Shown here piece by piece: positions 8,137 to 15,803 of a stretch of 33,321 nucleotides of DNA. The first letter of the stretch is position 1. Each line of letters begins with the position of its first letter. Source of the stretch: DASUSF01 sp036375275 (GTDB lineage Bacteria > Pseudomonadota > Alphaproteobacteria > Geminicoccales > Geminicoccaceae); NCBI GenBank assembly GCA_036375275.1, contig DASUSF010000439.1, forward strand, positions 1 to 33,321, given 5' to 3'. Made by a program: the position numbers and the translations under genes. Under the pieces are notes generated by a model. The model did not search any database, was not told where the DNA came from, and worked only from the letters and a program-made list of their open reading frames with translations.

Positions 8137-8199
8137 TAGAGCGGATCCCGATGTGACGGAACCGCCTGCAAGCGGTTCCGATCGGGTGAATCCGCTCTG
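8137..8199. repeat. Palindromic repeat, copy C
   Basis: The outer arms TAGAGCGGATCCCGAT (8137-8152) and ATCGGGTGAATCCGCTCT (8181-8198) pair with a two-base bulge. An inner stem GGAACCGC/GCGGTTCC surrounds a short loop. It starts 10 bp upstream of the VanZ-like start codon. Confidence 0.85.
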
Positions 8200-8210
8200 A
8201 TCCATGGAAA

Positions 8211-8284
8211 TAGAGCAATTTTCTTCCGATGAGCGGAAGGACGTCGCGGTTCGATGCGGCTCTGTCTCATCGGCAACTGCTCTG
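8211..8284. repeat. Palindromic repeat, copy D
   Basis: The left arm TAGAGCAATTTTCTTCCGAT (continuing GAG, 8211-8233) pairs with CTCATCGGCAACTGCTCTG (8266-8284). CGGTTC lies in the centre. The outer arms share TAGAGCA and CCGATGAG with copy A. Confidence 0.8.
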
Positions 8285-8498
8285 GACCAGCTTCACGAAG
8301 GCCCTCCACGGGTTCGGCCCGATCCCGTCTCCACCCTGCCGGAGAGTACCATGATCCAGGGTTGGGAGGAGGCGTCGATCGACTCGACCGGATCGCAAGA
8401 GCCACTGATCCGAGACCGGCTTGCCACTGATCTTGGCCCCGACGTGTGCGTGATCGACCTCCGATCCGTCCGTTCCCGCGCAGGGGAGGGGCATCGTG

Positions 8499-8514
8499 AG
8501 CCGGCAAGCCGGCT
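8499..8514. repeat. Perfect 7-bp inverted repeat
   Basis: AGCCGGC AA GCCGGCT: 7-bp arms with a 2-bp centre. It may be a protein-binding palindrome or part of a compound repeat with the adjacent element. Confidence 0.6.
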
Positions 8515-8553
8515 GCTTCCTCTCCCCCGAGGAGAGGGACGGGGTGAGGGTGG
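8515..8553. repeat. 'CTCTCCCC...GGAGAGGG...GTGAGGG' intergenic element
   Basis: CCTCTCCCCCGAGGAGAGGG followed by ACGGGGTGAGGGTGGG. CTCTCCCC...GGAGAG forms a hairpin. From memory, this motif type is scattered between genes in many GC-rich proteobacteria. Located just after the glutamine synthetase stop codon on the minus strand, it could act as a transcript end or 3' stabiliser. Confidence 0.6.
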
Positions 8554-8575
8554 GCATGGACTACGGCACCTGGTC

Positions 8576-9922
8576 CTAGACGTTCAGGAGCAGATGCTCA
8601 CGCTCCCACGAGCTTATAACGCGCTGGTAGGCCTCGTGCTCCACCTCCTTGACCATGATCAGCGCTTCGACGAAGTCTTCGCTGAACAGCTGGCGCAGAG
8701 GTTTCGCCCGGCGCAGCTGGTCGAGCGCCTCGGACAGGTAGCGCGGCAGGGTCTGGGCGAGCCGGTAGGCGCTGCCATCGATCGGCCTGGTCGGCTCCAG
8801 CTCCTCGACCATGCCGAGATAGCCGCAGGCGAGCGAGGCGGCGATCGCGAGGTAGGGGTTGGCGTCAGCGCCGGCGACCCGGTTCTCGACCCGGCGCGAG
8901 CTCGGCGGCGCGTCGGGCACCCGGAGCCCGACGGTCCGGTTGTCCCACCCCCAGTGCAGGTTGATCGGCGCGTCCGAATGCTTCCTGAGCCGGCGGTAGG
9001 AATTGACGTTCGGCGCGAGCAGCGGCATCGCCGCGGGCAGGAAGCGCTGCAGGCCCGCGATGTGCTGGAGGAAGAGCGGGCTGTTCTGGTCGCCCTGGGC
9101 GAAAAGGTTGTGCCCGCTGGCCTGGTCGAACACGCTCTGGTGGATGTGCATGGCGCTGCCCGGCTCGCCGGCCATGGGCTTGGCCATGAAGGTGGCGTAG
9201 ATGCCGTGCTTGAGCGCCGCCTGGCGGAGCGTCCGCTTGAACAGGAAGGCCTGGTCGGCGAGCTCGAGCGGATCGCCGTGGTTGAAGTTGATCTCCATCT
9301 GCGCCGCCCCGGCCTCGTGGGTCAGGGTGTCGATGTCGATCTCCTGCGCCTCGCACCAGTCGTAGACGTCCTCGAAGATCGGATCGAACTCGTTGACCGC
9401 CTCGATGCCATAGCTCTGGCGGGCGGACTCGGGGCGCCTCGACCGCCCGATCGGCGGCTCCAGCGGATAGTCCGGGTCCTCGTTGATCTTGGTCAGGAAG
9501 AACTCGAGCTCGGGCGCGACCACCGGCCGCCAGCCCCGCCCCGCGTACGCTTCCAGCACCCGGCGCAGCACCTGGCGGGGCGCCATCGAGACCGGCGTCC
9601 CGTCGTGATACACGCAGTCGCAGATGACCTGGGCGGTCGGCTCCTCGTACCAGGGCACGAGGCGCACCGAGCGCGGGTCTGGCCGCATCCGCACGTCGCG
9701 CACCGCCGGGTCGGTCACCCGGTCCTGCTGCGGATCGGGATAGTCGCCGGTGACCGCCTGGACGAACACCGCCTCGGGCAGCCGGAGGCTGTCGTCCTTC
9801 AGCGAGCGGACGAACTTCGTGGCCGGCAGGATCTTGCCCCGGGCGATTCCGTTCAGGTCGGCGACGAGGCATTCGACCTCGGTGACCCTACGCTCCCGGA
9901 GCCAGGACTCCATGTCGCTCAT
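8576..9922 (-). CDS. Glutamine synthetase-family gamma-glutamylpolyamine synthetase (PuuA/SpuB-like)
   Basis: 448 aa. It has the glutamine synthetase fold: an N-terminal beta-grasp region with VECLVADLNGIARGKILP, then the catalytic domain. Motifs are APELEFFL (metal-binding Glu), EAGAAQMEINF, GSAMHIHQSVFD (His/ATP region), NSYRRLRKHSDAP and ENRVAGADANPYLAIAASLA. PuuA/SpuB-type enzymes ligate glutamate to putrescine using ATP instead of making glutamine. This function is inferred from the subfamily look and from the adjacent gamma-glutamyl-GABA hydrolase-like gene, whose end overlaps this start by 35 bp. ATG 9922 (MSDMESWLRE) is preferred to the ATG at 9943, which adds only basic residues. It is probably translationally coupled to the upstream gene. 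Confidence 0.88.
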   Translation of the reverse strand: MSDMESWLRERRVTEVECLVADLNGIARGKILPATKFVRSLKDDSLRLPEAVFVQAVTGDYPDPQQDRVTDPAVRDVRMRPDPRSVRLVPWYEEPTAQVICDCVYHDGTPVSMAPRQVLRRVLEAYAGRGWRPVVAPELEFFLTKINEDPDYPLEPPIGRSRRPESARQSYGIEAVNEFDPIFEDVYDWCEAQEIDIDTLTHEAGAAQMEINFNHGDPLELADQAFLFKRTLRQAALKHGIYATFMAKPMAGEPGSAMHIHQSVFDQASGHNLFAQGDQNSPLFLQHIAGLQRFLPAAMPLLAPNVNSYRRLRKHSDAPINLHWGWDNRTVGLRVPDAPPSSRRVENRVAGADANPYLAIAASLACGYLGMVEELEPTRPIDGSAYRLAQTLPRYLSEALDQLRRAKPLRQLFSEDFVEALIMVKEVEHEAYQRVISSWEREHLLLNV

Positions 9923-10700
9923 CTGACGCCTTCGCGCGCGCATACGCCCGGCAGGCTTCGCCGAACGCGGCGAACAGGCGGCGCGAGATGGGGTTGTCGA
10001 GCACCCGCCATTCCGGATGCCACTGGACGCCGAGGGCGAAGCCCCGGCCGCCGGCGACGCTCACGGCCTCGATGGTGCCGTCGTCGGCCTGCGCCTCGAT
10101 CACCAGCCGCCCGGCCGGCCGGTCGATCCCCTGGGCGTGCAGCGAGTTGACCTCGATCTCCTGCGCGCCGTCGAGGATCGTCTGCAGCAGCCCGCCGGGC
10201 GTGAGCGTGACCCGGTGGACCGGCCCGTATCGCTCGGCTGCGGGACGGGTCTTGTCGGAGCGGTGGTCGCGGCGCCCGGCGATCTCGTGGACGTGCTGGT
10301 GCAGGCTGCCGCCGAGGGCGACGTTCAGCTCCTGGATGCCCCGGCAGATCGCGAACAGCGGGACGCCCCGCTCCAGCGCGCGCCGGATCAGCGGCAGCGT
10401 GGTCGCGTCCCGCGCCGGATCGGCGATGTCGTCCGCGCGCGCCGCCGGCCCGCCGTAATGCTGCGCGCCGACGTTGGACGGGCTGCCGGTCAGCATCAGC
10501 CCGTCCAGCCGGTCGAGGACGAGGTCGGGATCGAGCCGGGCCCCGAGCGCCGGGATCACCAGCGGCAGACCCCGGGCGCCATCCAGCACCGCATCGACGT
10601 ACTTGTCGCCGGCCTGATGGAAGTGGAAGTGGTCGCGCGGGACGAGGCACGCCGGCACGCCGACCGATGGCCAGGAGGCGTCGAGATCGGAGGGCTGCAT
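9888..10700 (-). CDS. Class I glutamine amidotransferase-like gamma-glutamyl-GABA hydrolase (PuuD/SpuA-like)
   Basis: 270 aa. The nucleophile is Cys119 in LFAICRGIQELNVALGGSL, the nucleophile-elbow sequence of the C26 peptidase family. The catalytic His228 and Glu230 are in GVQWHPEW. TGSPSNVGAQHYGG matches the 'tGg.d..P..Yg' oxyanion-side segment. PuuD cleaves gamma-glutamyl-GABA to glutamate and GABA; SpuA is the Pseudomonas equivalent. It is the first gene of the leftward putrescine block and overlaps the synthetase gene by 35 bp. The upstream 252 bp divergent region should carry its promoter; I see no clear PuuR-type operator there. Confidence 0.9.
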   Translation of the reverse strand: MQPSDLDASWPSVGVPACLVPRDHFHFHQAGDKYVDAVLDGARGLPLVIPALGARLDPDLVLDRLDGLMLTGSPSNVGAQHYGGPAARADDIADPARDATTLPLIRRALERGVPLFAICRGIQELNVALGGSLHQHVHEIAGRRDHRSDKTRPAAERYGPVHRVTLTPGGLLQTILDGAQEIEVNSLHAQGIDRPAGRLVIEAQADDGTIEAVSVAGGRGFALGVQWHPEWRVLDNPISRRLFAAFGEACRAYARAKASDERHGVLAPGA

Positions 10701-10952
10701 CCCGCGTTTCTAGTCGAGCGGCGCACGGCCGACAAGCGCGGCCCGGCCGGGCCGGATGCGCATCGCGCCGCCGTACGGGCCGCGGAACGGGGCGGCCGGG
10801 TGGCGCGTCTGGACCACCAGCCCATCAGGAAGGGCATGCGGGAGGCGTGGGCCCGGCTCATCCCGGGTCCGGCGACTCTGCCGAGGGCGGCCGACGCCCG
10901 CCCAGATGCGCCGGGGTCTGGCGGCCGGCGCCACCGATCCCACATCTCCGAC
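10701..10952. other. Divergent intergenic region (puuD-like / desaturase-like)
   Basis: 252 bp, very GC-rich, presumably with promoters in both directions. I see no convincing -35/-10, sigma-54 site, operator palindrome or small gene. Confidence 0.4.
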
Positions 10953-11789
10953 ATGGATCTCGAGACCCTGGCCTGGTTCAAGACCCTGCTCGTCTGCGGC
11001 GTGCTGGCGGTCTTCGTGGTCTACGAGCGGCTCCGGCCGGCGGCCGAGAGCCCGCTCCTGGTCCGATTCGGGCGCGCGAGCCGGGACGCTTGGCGGCGTC
11101 TTGCGCGGAATGCCGGGCTGTTCAGCCTGAACCTCCTGGTCTCGCCGCTGATCGTGCTGCCGGTCACGGTCTTCGCTGGCAGCTTCGAGGTCGGGCTGCG
11201 CCCGGCCTGGTGGTCGGGATGGCCGGGGCTGCTGCTCGATCTCGTGCTCCTCGATTTCTGGATCTACTGGTGGCACCGGGCCAACCACGAGATTCCGCTG
11301 CTCTGGCGCTTTCACCGGGTCCATCACCTGGACGAGATGCTCGACACCACGACCGCGCTCCGCTTCCACTTCGGCGAGGTCGCGCTCTCGGCGGTGGTCC
11401 GGGCGCTGGTGATCATCGTCTTCGACCTCCCGCTCGCCTCGGTCGTGGTGTTCGAGGCGCTGGTCCTGGCGTGCGCCATCTTCCACCACAGCGACGCCCG
11501 GCTGCCGGAGGGGCTGGAGCGGCTCCTCGCCCGGGTGATCATCACGCCCTCGATCCACTGGGTGCACCACCACGCGATCCGAAGCGACACCGACAGCAAC
11601 TACGGCACCATCTTCAGCTTCTGGGATCCCCTGTTCCGCTCGCGCAGCCTGACCCGCAGGTGGGCGACGATGCCGATCGGGGTCGAGGGGATGCGCGACC
11701 GGCCGCTGCTCCGCCTCCTGGTCAGCCCGTTCGGGCGTCAGGGCCGGGCGCCGGCGAAGCCCGTGGGCCCGGCCTCGATCCGGAGGTAG
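10953..11789 (+). CDS. Sterol desaturase / fatty acid hydroxylase family membrane protein
   Basis: 278 aa. The histidine clusters that bind a di-iron centre are present: HRANH (108-112), HRVHH (121-125), FHHSD (177-181) and HWVHHH (202-207), set among hydrophobic helices (about 10-25, 55-75, 90-106, 145-175). Members hydroxylate or desaturate lipids at the membrane. The substrate is unknown here; ornithine lipids, carotenoids and hopanoid-type lipids are used by relatives. ATG 10953 opens the conserved part (MDLETLAWFK). No good ribosome binding site precedes it, so expression could depend on a leaderless or weakly translated mRNA. The 3' end overlaps the convergent MATE gene by 52 bp. Confidence 0.88.
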   Translation: MDLETLAWFKTLLVCGVLAVFVVYERLRPAAESPLLVRFGRASRDAWRRLARNAGLFSLNLLVSPLIVLPVTVFAGSFEVGLRPAWWSGWPGLLLDLVLLDFWIYWWHRANHEIPLLWRFHRVHHLDEMLDTTTALRFHFGEVALSAVVRALVIIVFDLPLASVVVFEALVLACAIFHHSDARLPEGLERLLARVIITPSIHWVHHHAIRSDTDSNYGTIFSFWDPLFRSRSLTRRWATMPIGVEGMRDRPLLRLLVSPFGRQGRAPAKPVGPASIRR

Positions 11790-13072
11790 GCGACGGCGAG
11801 CCAGGCGCCGCGCCAGGCCATGAAGATCAGGAAGGCGATCCAGAGGCCGTGGTTGCCGAGGGTCGGCACCAGGGCCACCGCGGCCGCGGCGAAGACCAGG
11901 AAGGCCAGGATCATGCCGTCGCGCATCACCTCGGTCCGGGTCGCGCCGATGAACACGCCGTCGAACAGGAAGGCCCAGACCGAGATCACCGGCAGCGCGA
12001 CGACGTAGGGCAGGTACGGAAAGGCCTGTGCGCGGACGGTCTCGATCGTCGTCATGCCGCGGACCACGAGCTCGCCGAACAGCAGGAAGGCGAGCGCGAG
12101 TGCGAGCGCGAGGCCGAGCGCGAGGCCGGCGTTGGCGGCGATCGCCGCCCGCACCCCGGCGCGGTCGGCCCGCCCCACCTGGCGCCCGACCATCGCCTCG
12201 GCGGCATGGGCGAAGCCGTCGAGCACGAACGCCGCGAGGGTCTGGAGGTTGAGCAGGATGGCATTGGCGGCGAGCACGCCCTCGCCGAGCCGGGCGCCGA
12301 TGGCGGCGAAGGTGATGAACCCGGCCTGGAGCGCGAGGCTGCGCACGAAGATGTCGCGGTTGACCCGGATCATCCGCCCGAAGCCGCCGGCGCGGACCAG
12401 CGCCGGAAGCGGCGTGAAGCGGCCGTCGACGCCTCGAAGCGCGCGCCGCACCAGGACCAGCGCAAGGGCCAGCCCGGCGTACTCGGCCGCCACCGTCGCC
12501 AGCGCGACTCCCGCGGTGGCGAGGCCGAAGCCGAGCACCAGCAGCAGGTCGAGGGCGATGTTGATGCCGTTGACCACGATCATCAGGAGCATCGGCCCGC
12601 GCGCGTCCTGCAGCCCGAGCAGCCAGCCGAGCACGACCAGGCCGAGGAAGCCCGCCGGCACGCCGAGCAGCCGGATGCCGAGGTAGGTGCGGAGCCCGGC
12701 ATCGACGTCCGGGCTGGCGCCGAAGAGCGCGCTCGCGGCGAGGACCAGGAGCGGCCCGAGGACCAGCAGGCCCAGCGCGAGGCCGCCGGCGAGGAGCAGG
12801 CCGCGCCCGAGGAGGTCGCGCACGCCCTGGCCGTCGCCCCGCCCCCAGGCCTGCGCGACCAGCCCGGTCGTGCCCATGCGCAGGAACACGAAGGCGAAGT
12901 GGATCAGGTTGAAGGCGGCGCTGCCGGCGGCGACCGCGCTCAGGTGGTGCGGCGAATCGAGATGGCCGAGCACCGCGGTGTCGGTCAGCCCGAGCAGCGG
13001 CACGGTGACGTTGGAGAGGATCAGCGGCCAGGCAAGCCGCCAGGCCTCGCGATGCGCGCTCAACGCGGCCAC
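11738..13072 (-). CDS. MATE family efflux transporter (DinF-like)
   Basis: 444 aa with about 12 hydrophobic helices in two homologous halves. The start WRLAWPLILSNVTVPLLGLT, then DTAVLGHLDSPHHLSAVA, is the MATE signature of helix 1-2. The second half carries LDGFAHAAEAMVGRQVGRAD, close to the DinF-type 'lDGfa.AaeaLvGqa'. DinF-like MATE proteins export organic cations or oxidised metabolites using a sodium or proton gradient. The frame opens with GTG at 13072, because no ATG precedes the conserved start; TTG 13063 is an alternative. It overlaps the convergent desaturase-like gene and lies 70 bp after the Wzc-like gene on the same strand. Confidence 0.92.
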   Translation of the reverse strand: MAALSAHREAWRLAWPLILSNVTVPLLGLTDTAVLGHLDSPHHLSAVAAGSAAFNLIHFAFVFLRMGTTGLVAQAWGRGDGQGVRDLLGRGLLLAGGLALGLLVLGPLLVLAASALFGASPDVDAGLRTYLGIRLLGVPAGFLGLVVLGWLLGLQDARGPMLLMIVVNGINIALDLLLVLGFGLATAGVALATVAAEYAGLALALVLVRRALRGVDGRFTPLPALVRAGGFGRMIRVNRDIFVRSLALQAGFITFAAIGARLGEGVLAANAILLNLQTLAAFVLDGFAHAAEAMVGRQVGRADRAGVRAAIAANAGLALGLALALALAFLLFGELVVRGMTTIETVRAQAFPYLPYVVALPVISVWAFLFDGVFIGATRTEVMRDGMILAFLVFAAAAVALVPTLGNHGLWIAFLIFMAWRGAWLAVAYLRIEAGPTGFAGARP

Positions 13073-13083
13073 CCGATGCGGTA

Positions 13084-13108
13084 GCGCCGGCGAGGCTCCC
13101 GCCGGCGC
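13084..13108 (-). terminator. Perfect 9-bp stem hairpin after the Wzc-like gene
   Basis: GCGCCGGCG (13084-13092) and CGCCGGCGC (13100-13108) pair perfectly around a 7-nt loop, about 35 nt downstream of the Wzc-like stop codon and just before the MATE start. There is no T-tract. It may end or attenuate the transcript between the two genes. Confidence 0.5.
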
Positions 13109-13142
13109 CGGCCGACCGGCCGATCGCCCGCCGGAGCAGCCG

Positions 13143-15404
13143 TCAGTTGACGTAGTACTTCCGGTAGTAGCCCTGGTAGTAGCCGCTGTCGGCGTAGCCG
13201 TAGCGGGCGTGCTTCTTGACGTCGACGCGGGAGATCACGACGCCGGCGATGTCGGCGCCCGCTTCGACCATCTGCCGGATCCCGGCCATGATGACGTTGC
13301 GCGGCGTCTCGGCCCAGCGCACCACGTAGATCGACTTGTCGACCAGCCCGGACAGGGTGAAGCTGTCGGACACCGCGGCGATCGGCGGCGAGTCGATGAT
13401 CACGAGGTCGTAGTACGCCGACATCTCCTCGAGCAGGATGCGCATGGTCGAGGAGCGGAACAGGTCGGGCGGGCTGACCACGCCGACCCCGGCCGGCAGG
13501 AAGTCGAGCCCGGACTTCTCGTCCCGCTTGATCGCCGCCTCCGGGTTGGCGCGACCGGTCAGGACCTCCGACAGGCCGTTCTGGTTGGCGAGGCCGATCA
13601 CCTCGTGCAGCCGCGGGCGGCGGAGGTCGGCGTCGATCAGGATCACCTTGAGCCCCGAGCGCGCCGACTGCCGGGCGAGCGCGGCGGCGATCGTCGACTT
13701 GCCCTCGAGCGGCACCGAGGAGGTGACCAGGATGGTCTTCGGCGGCCGGCCGTTCTCGCTCAGGAACAGGCTGGTCCGGATCCGCTGCAACGCCTCGGCG
13801 AACGCCGAGTTCGGCCGTTGCAGGACGTAATCCTCGGCGGGAATGCCCTGGGTGTCGCGCCGGCTCAGGTCCGGGACCAGCGCCAGCGCCCGGGTGCCGA
13901 GCGCGCTCTGCACCTCGTCGGCGCTTCTGAACCCGTAGTCGGAGTCCCAGCGCTCGATCGCGAACACCAGGATCACGCCGATGACCAGAGAGCCGGCGAA
14001 GGCGATCAGGATCAGGAGCGCCTTCTTCGGATGCGAGGGGCTGGTCGGCACATCCGCCGTGGACAGGACGCGGGCGTCCGCCTCCTGCAGCTCCTGCTGC
14101 TCCATGATCTCGTGGAAGCGGGTGAGGAAGGTCTGGAACATCTCCCGATTGGTCTCCGCTTCCCGCGTGAGGTTGCGCAGCCCCACTTCCGCCAGCTGGA
14201 TGTCGGTGGCGTCGGTCTGCAGGTTGGCGAGGCTCGCCCGGATCTCGGTCTCACGCGCCCGCGCCACCGCGACCTCGTTCTGCAGATCCTGGACGATGCG
14301 GTCGACCTCGTCCTGCATCTTGGCGCGCACGCTCTCGAGGTCGCTGCGGAGGTTGACCATCGCCGGGTGGCGCTCGCCGAACTCGCCCGAAAGCTCGGAG
14401 ATCCGCCGGATCACCGTGGTCTCCTGCTCGCGCAGCGCCGCCATGAGGGGCGAGGACAGCACCTTGGCCGCCGCCTGCCCGCCGCCCGCCCCGTTGAGCA
14501 GCGAGCGCACCTGGCTCAGGCGGGCCTCGGCCTCGGCCCGCTGCGCCTGCGACAGGGCCAGCTGGGTGTTCAGCTGGGTCAGCTGCATGGTGACCGGGTT
14601 GTTGTTCTCCGTCTCGACGATGTTGTTGCGCGAGCGGTACTCGACGATCTTGGCTTCGGCTTCCAGAACCTGGCCGCGCAGCTCCTCGATCCGCTCGCCC
14701 AGCCACTCGGTCGCCCGCTCCGAGGCCGCGAACTTCGCCTCGATCTGCGTCACCAGGTACTGCTCGGCGAGCGCGTTGGCGAGACTCGCCGCCTTCTGCG
14801 GGCGTTCGGAGGTGACGGTGAGCGAGATGACGTAGGAGCGGCCGACCTGGGCGGCTTCGACCCGGCTTCCGAGAGCGCTGACCGTGCGGTTGAGCGCGAC
14901 CTGCTCGGGGTCCATGGCGGGCTCGACCGGCCCCTCCTCGCCGCCGCTGGCGAAGAGGTAGTCCAGCCAGTGGTCGGGGATGTAGGCGAACGGGTTCAGG
15001 GCGGCGAGCGGCGAAGGCCCCTCGTCCCGGAGCGCGGCGTTGAACTCGGGGTCGGCGGTGAGATTGAGCTCCTGCGCGGCGCGGCGGAGGAATTCGCGCG
15101 AGTTGAGCAGCTCGATCTCGCTCTCGATGGTCGCGGCGTCGGCGATCATCTCCTCGACGACGCCGTCGATCTGCACCACCTGCGCGTCCCGGTTCTTGAC
15201 GTGGAGCAGCGCCTCGGCGGTGTACAGCGGGGTCGCCCGGTTGACGTAGACGAAGGCGCCTGCGGTCGCCAACAGGACCACGGCCAGCAGAACCCATTTC
15301 CGGCGGAGCAGCGCGCGCCACAGCTCCCGGAGGTTCAGCTCCCTTTCGTGGTCCTGCTCGATGACGTTGCCGCCGCCGATCAGACGGATCGCTTCGTTCG
15401 CCAT
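13143..15404 (-). CDS. Wzc-like polysaccharide co-polymerase with BY-kinase domain
   Basis: 753 aa. Region 1-55 has an amphipathic start and membrane helix 1 (about 37-55). A long periplasmic Wzz/GumC-type domain with coiled coil (about 190-440) follows, then helix 2 (460-483). The cytoplasmic BY-kinase has Walker A SSVPLEGKST (Lys569), Walker A' VILIDADLRRPR (Asp591/Asp593) and Walker B LVIIDSPPI (Asp671). The tail from residue 735 has eight tyrosines in 18 residues, the autophosphorylation cluster. Such proteins set chain length and export of capsular or exopolysaccharide by phosphorylation-driven assembly. ATG 15404 (MANEAIRLIG) is chosen over an upstream ATG at 15455 that adds a non-conserved basic stretch. 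No other polysaccharide genes are adjacent. The usual PGEGKS is PLEGKS here. Confidence 0.93.
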   Translation of the reverse strand: MANEAIRLIGGGNVIEQDHERELNLRELWRALLRRKWVLLAVVLLATAGAFVYVNRATPLYTAEALLHVKNRDAQVVQIDGVVEEMIADAATIESEIELLNSREFLRRAAQELNLTADPEFNAALRDEGPSPLAALNPFAYIPDHWLDYLFASGGEEGPVEPAMDPEQVALNRTVSALGSRVEAAQVGRSYVISLTVTSERPQKAASLANALAEQYLVTQIEAKFAASERATEWLGERIEELRGQVLEAEAKIVEYRSRNNIVETENNNPVTMQLTQLNTQLALSQAQRAEAEARLSQVRSLLNGAGGGQAAAKVLSSPLMAALREQETTVIRRISELSGEFGERHPAMVNLRSDLESVRAKMQDEVDRIVQDLQNEVAVARARETEIRASLANLQTDATDIQLAEVGLRNLTREAETNREMFQTFLTRFHEIMEQQELQEADARVLSTADVPTSPSHPKKALLILIAFAGSLVIGVILVFAIERWDSDYGFRSADEVQSALGTRALALVPDLSRRDTQGIPAEDYVLQRPNSAFAEALQRIRTSLFLSENGRPPKTILVTSSVPLEGKSTIAAALARQSARSGLKVILIDADLRRPRLHEVIGLANQNGLSEVLTGRANPEAAIKRDEKSGLDFLPAGVGVVSPPDLFRSSTMRILLEEMSAYYDLVIIDSPPIAAVSDSFTLSGLVDKSIYVVRWAETPRNVIMAGIRQMVEAGADIAGVVISRVDVKKHARYGYADSGYYQGYYRKYYVN

Positions 15405-15803
15405 GCTGTCAACCTTCGCGTCGCCGCCACGCCTGCTGCAGGGGCGCGGCCGCACTGCGGTTCAGGATACGCCGCCCGAGATGCCGGCGCGATCCATACC
15501 AAAAGGAGCGAGCCCGGGGCAATCGAGCGCCGGGGCGTCGCACCAGGGCGCGGCTCGCTCTCATGCGATCCACCACCCGCTCCGACCCGCCGAAACGATG
15601 AACCCCATCGCCAGGAAAACGCCTCATGAGATGCTATCGTCCGAGGCGGGTGGGCCGGCGACCTCCGAGGCGAGGGGGGCCGATCTCAACCAAACCGCGG
15701 ACAATGTGCGTCAAATCTCCGGAAAGTTCAAGATATAGAGAGCCGGCGCCGGTCGATCCACCCGATGATGTGGTCATGCCAGTTGGGGAGCGTGGCTGCA
15801 AGT
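15405..15803. other. 399 bp spacer, lower GC, no convincing gene
   Basis: It lies between the ABC permease stop and the Wzc-like start and is visibly less GC-rich than the flanks. It probably contains the promoter of the Wzc-like gene. A rightward 46-codon frame (15598-15738, ending DNVRQISGKFKI) has no ribosome binding site and no recognisable family, so I do not call it as a gene. Confidence 0.5.
15493..15522 (-). promoter_or_regulatory. Candidate promoter of the Wzc-like gene
   Basis: On the minus strand, TTGCCC (15522-15517) and TATGGA (15498-15493) are separated by 18 bp, about 90 bp before the start codon. The match to the housekeeping consensus is moderate. Confidence 0.3.

Larger units (their letters stand above)
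8127..8575. other. Repeat-rich 449 bp spacer, no convincing gene
   Basis: This spacer between the glutamine synthetase-like and VanZ-like genes holds palindromic copies C and D, a perfect 16-bp inverted repeat and a 'GGAGAGGG...GTGAGGG' motif. A 96-codon leftward frame (8267-8557) spans several of these repeats and shows no recognisable domain. The stretch 8285-8490 has a 10-bp direct repeat (GCCACTGATC near 8401 and 8424) and is otherwise unexplained. It looks like accumulated non-coding elements, possibly an old insertion. Confidence 0.6.

Noticed and set aside
8267..8557. A 96-codon leftward frame in the repeat island
   Set aside because: It crosses three unrelated repeats and shows no family motif or ribosome binding site; it is kept only as part of the spacer description.
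12687..15629. A 980-codon open frame on the plus strand
   Set aside because: It lies antisense to the MATE and Wzc-like genes, is rich in Arg, Asp and Gly without domain structure, and is the shadow expected in GC-rich coding DNA.
15598..15738. A 46-codon frame before the Wzc-like gene
   Set aside because: No ribosome binding site, no recognisable motif, and it lies in a probable promoter region.
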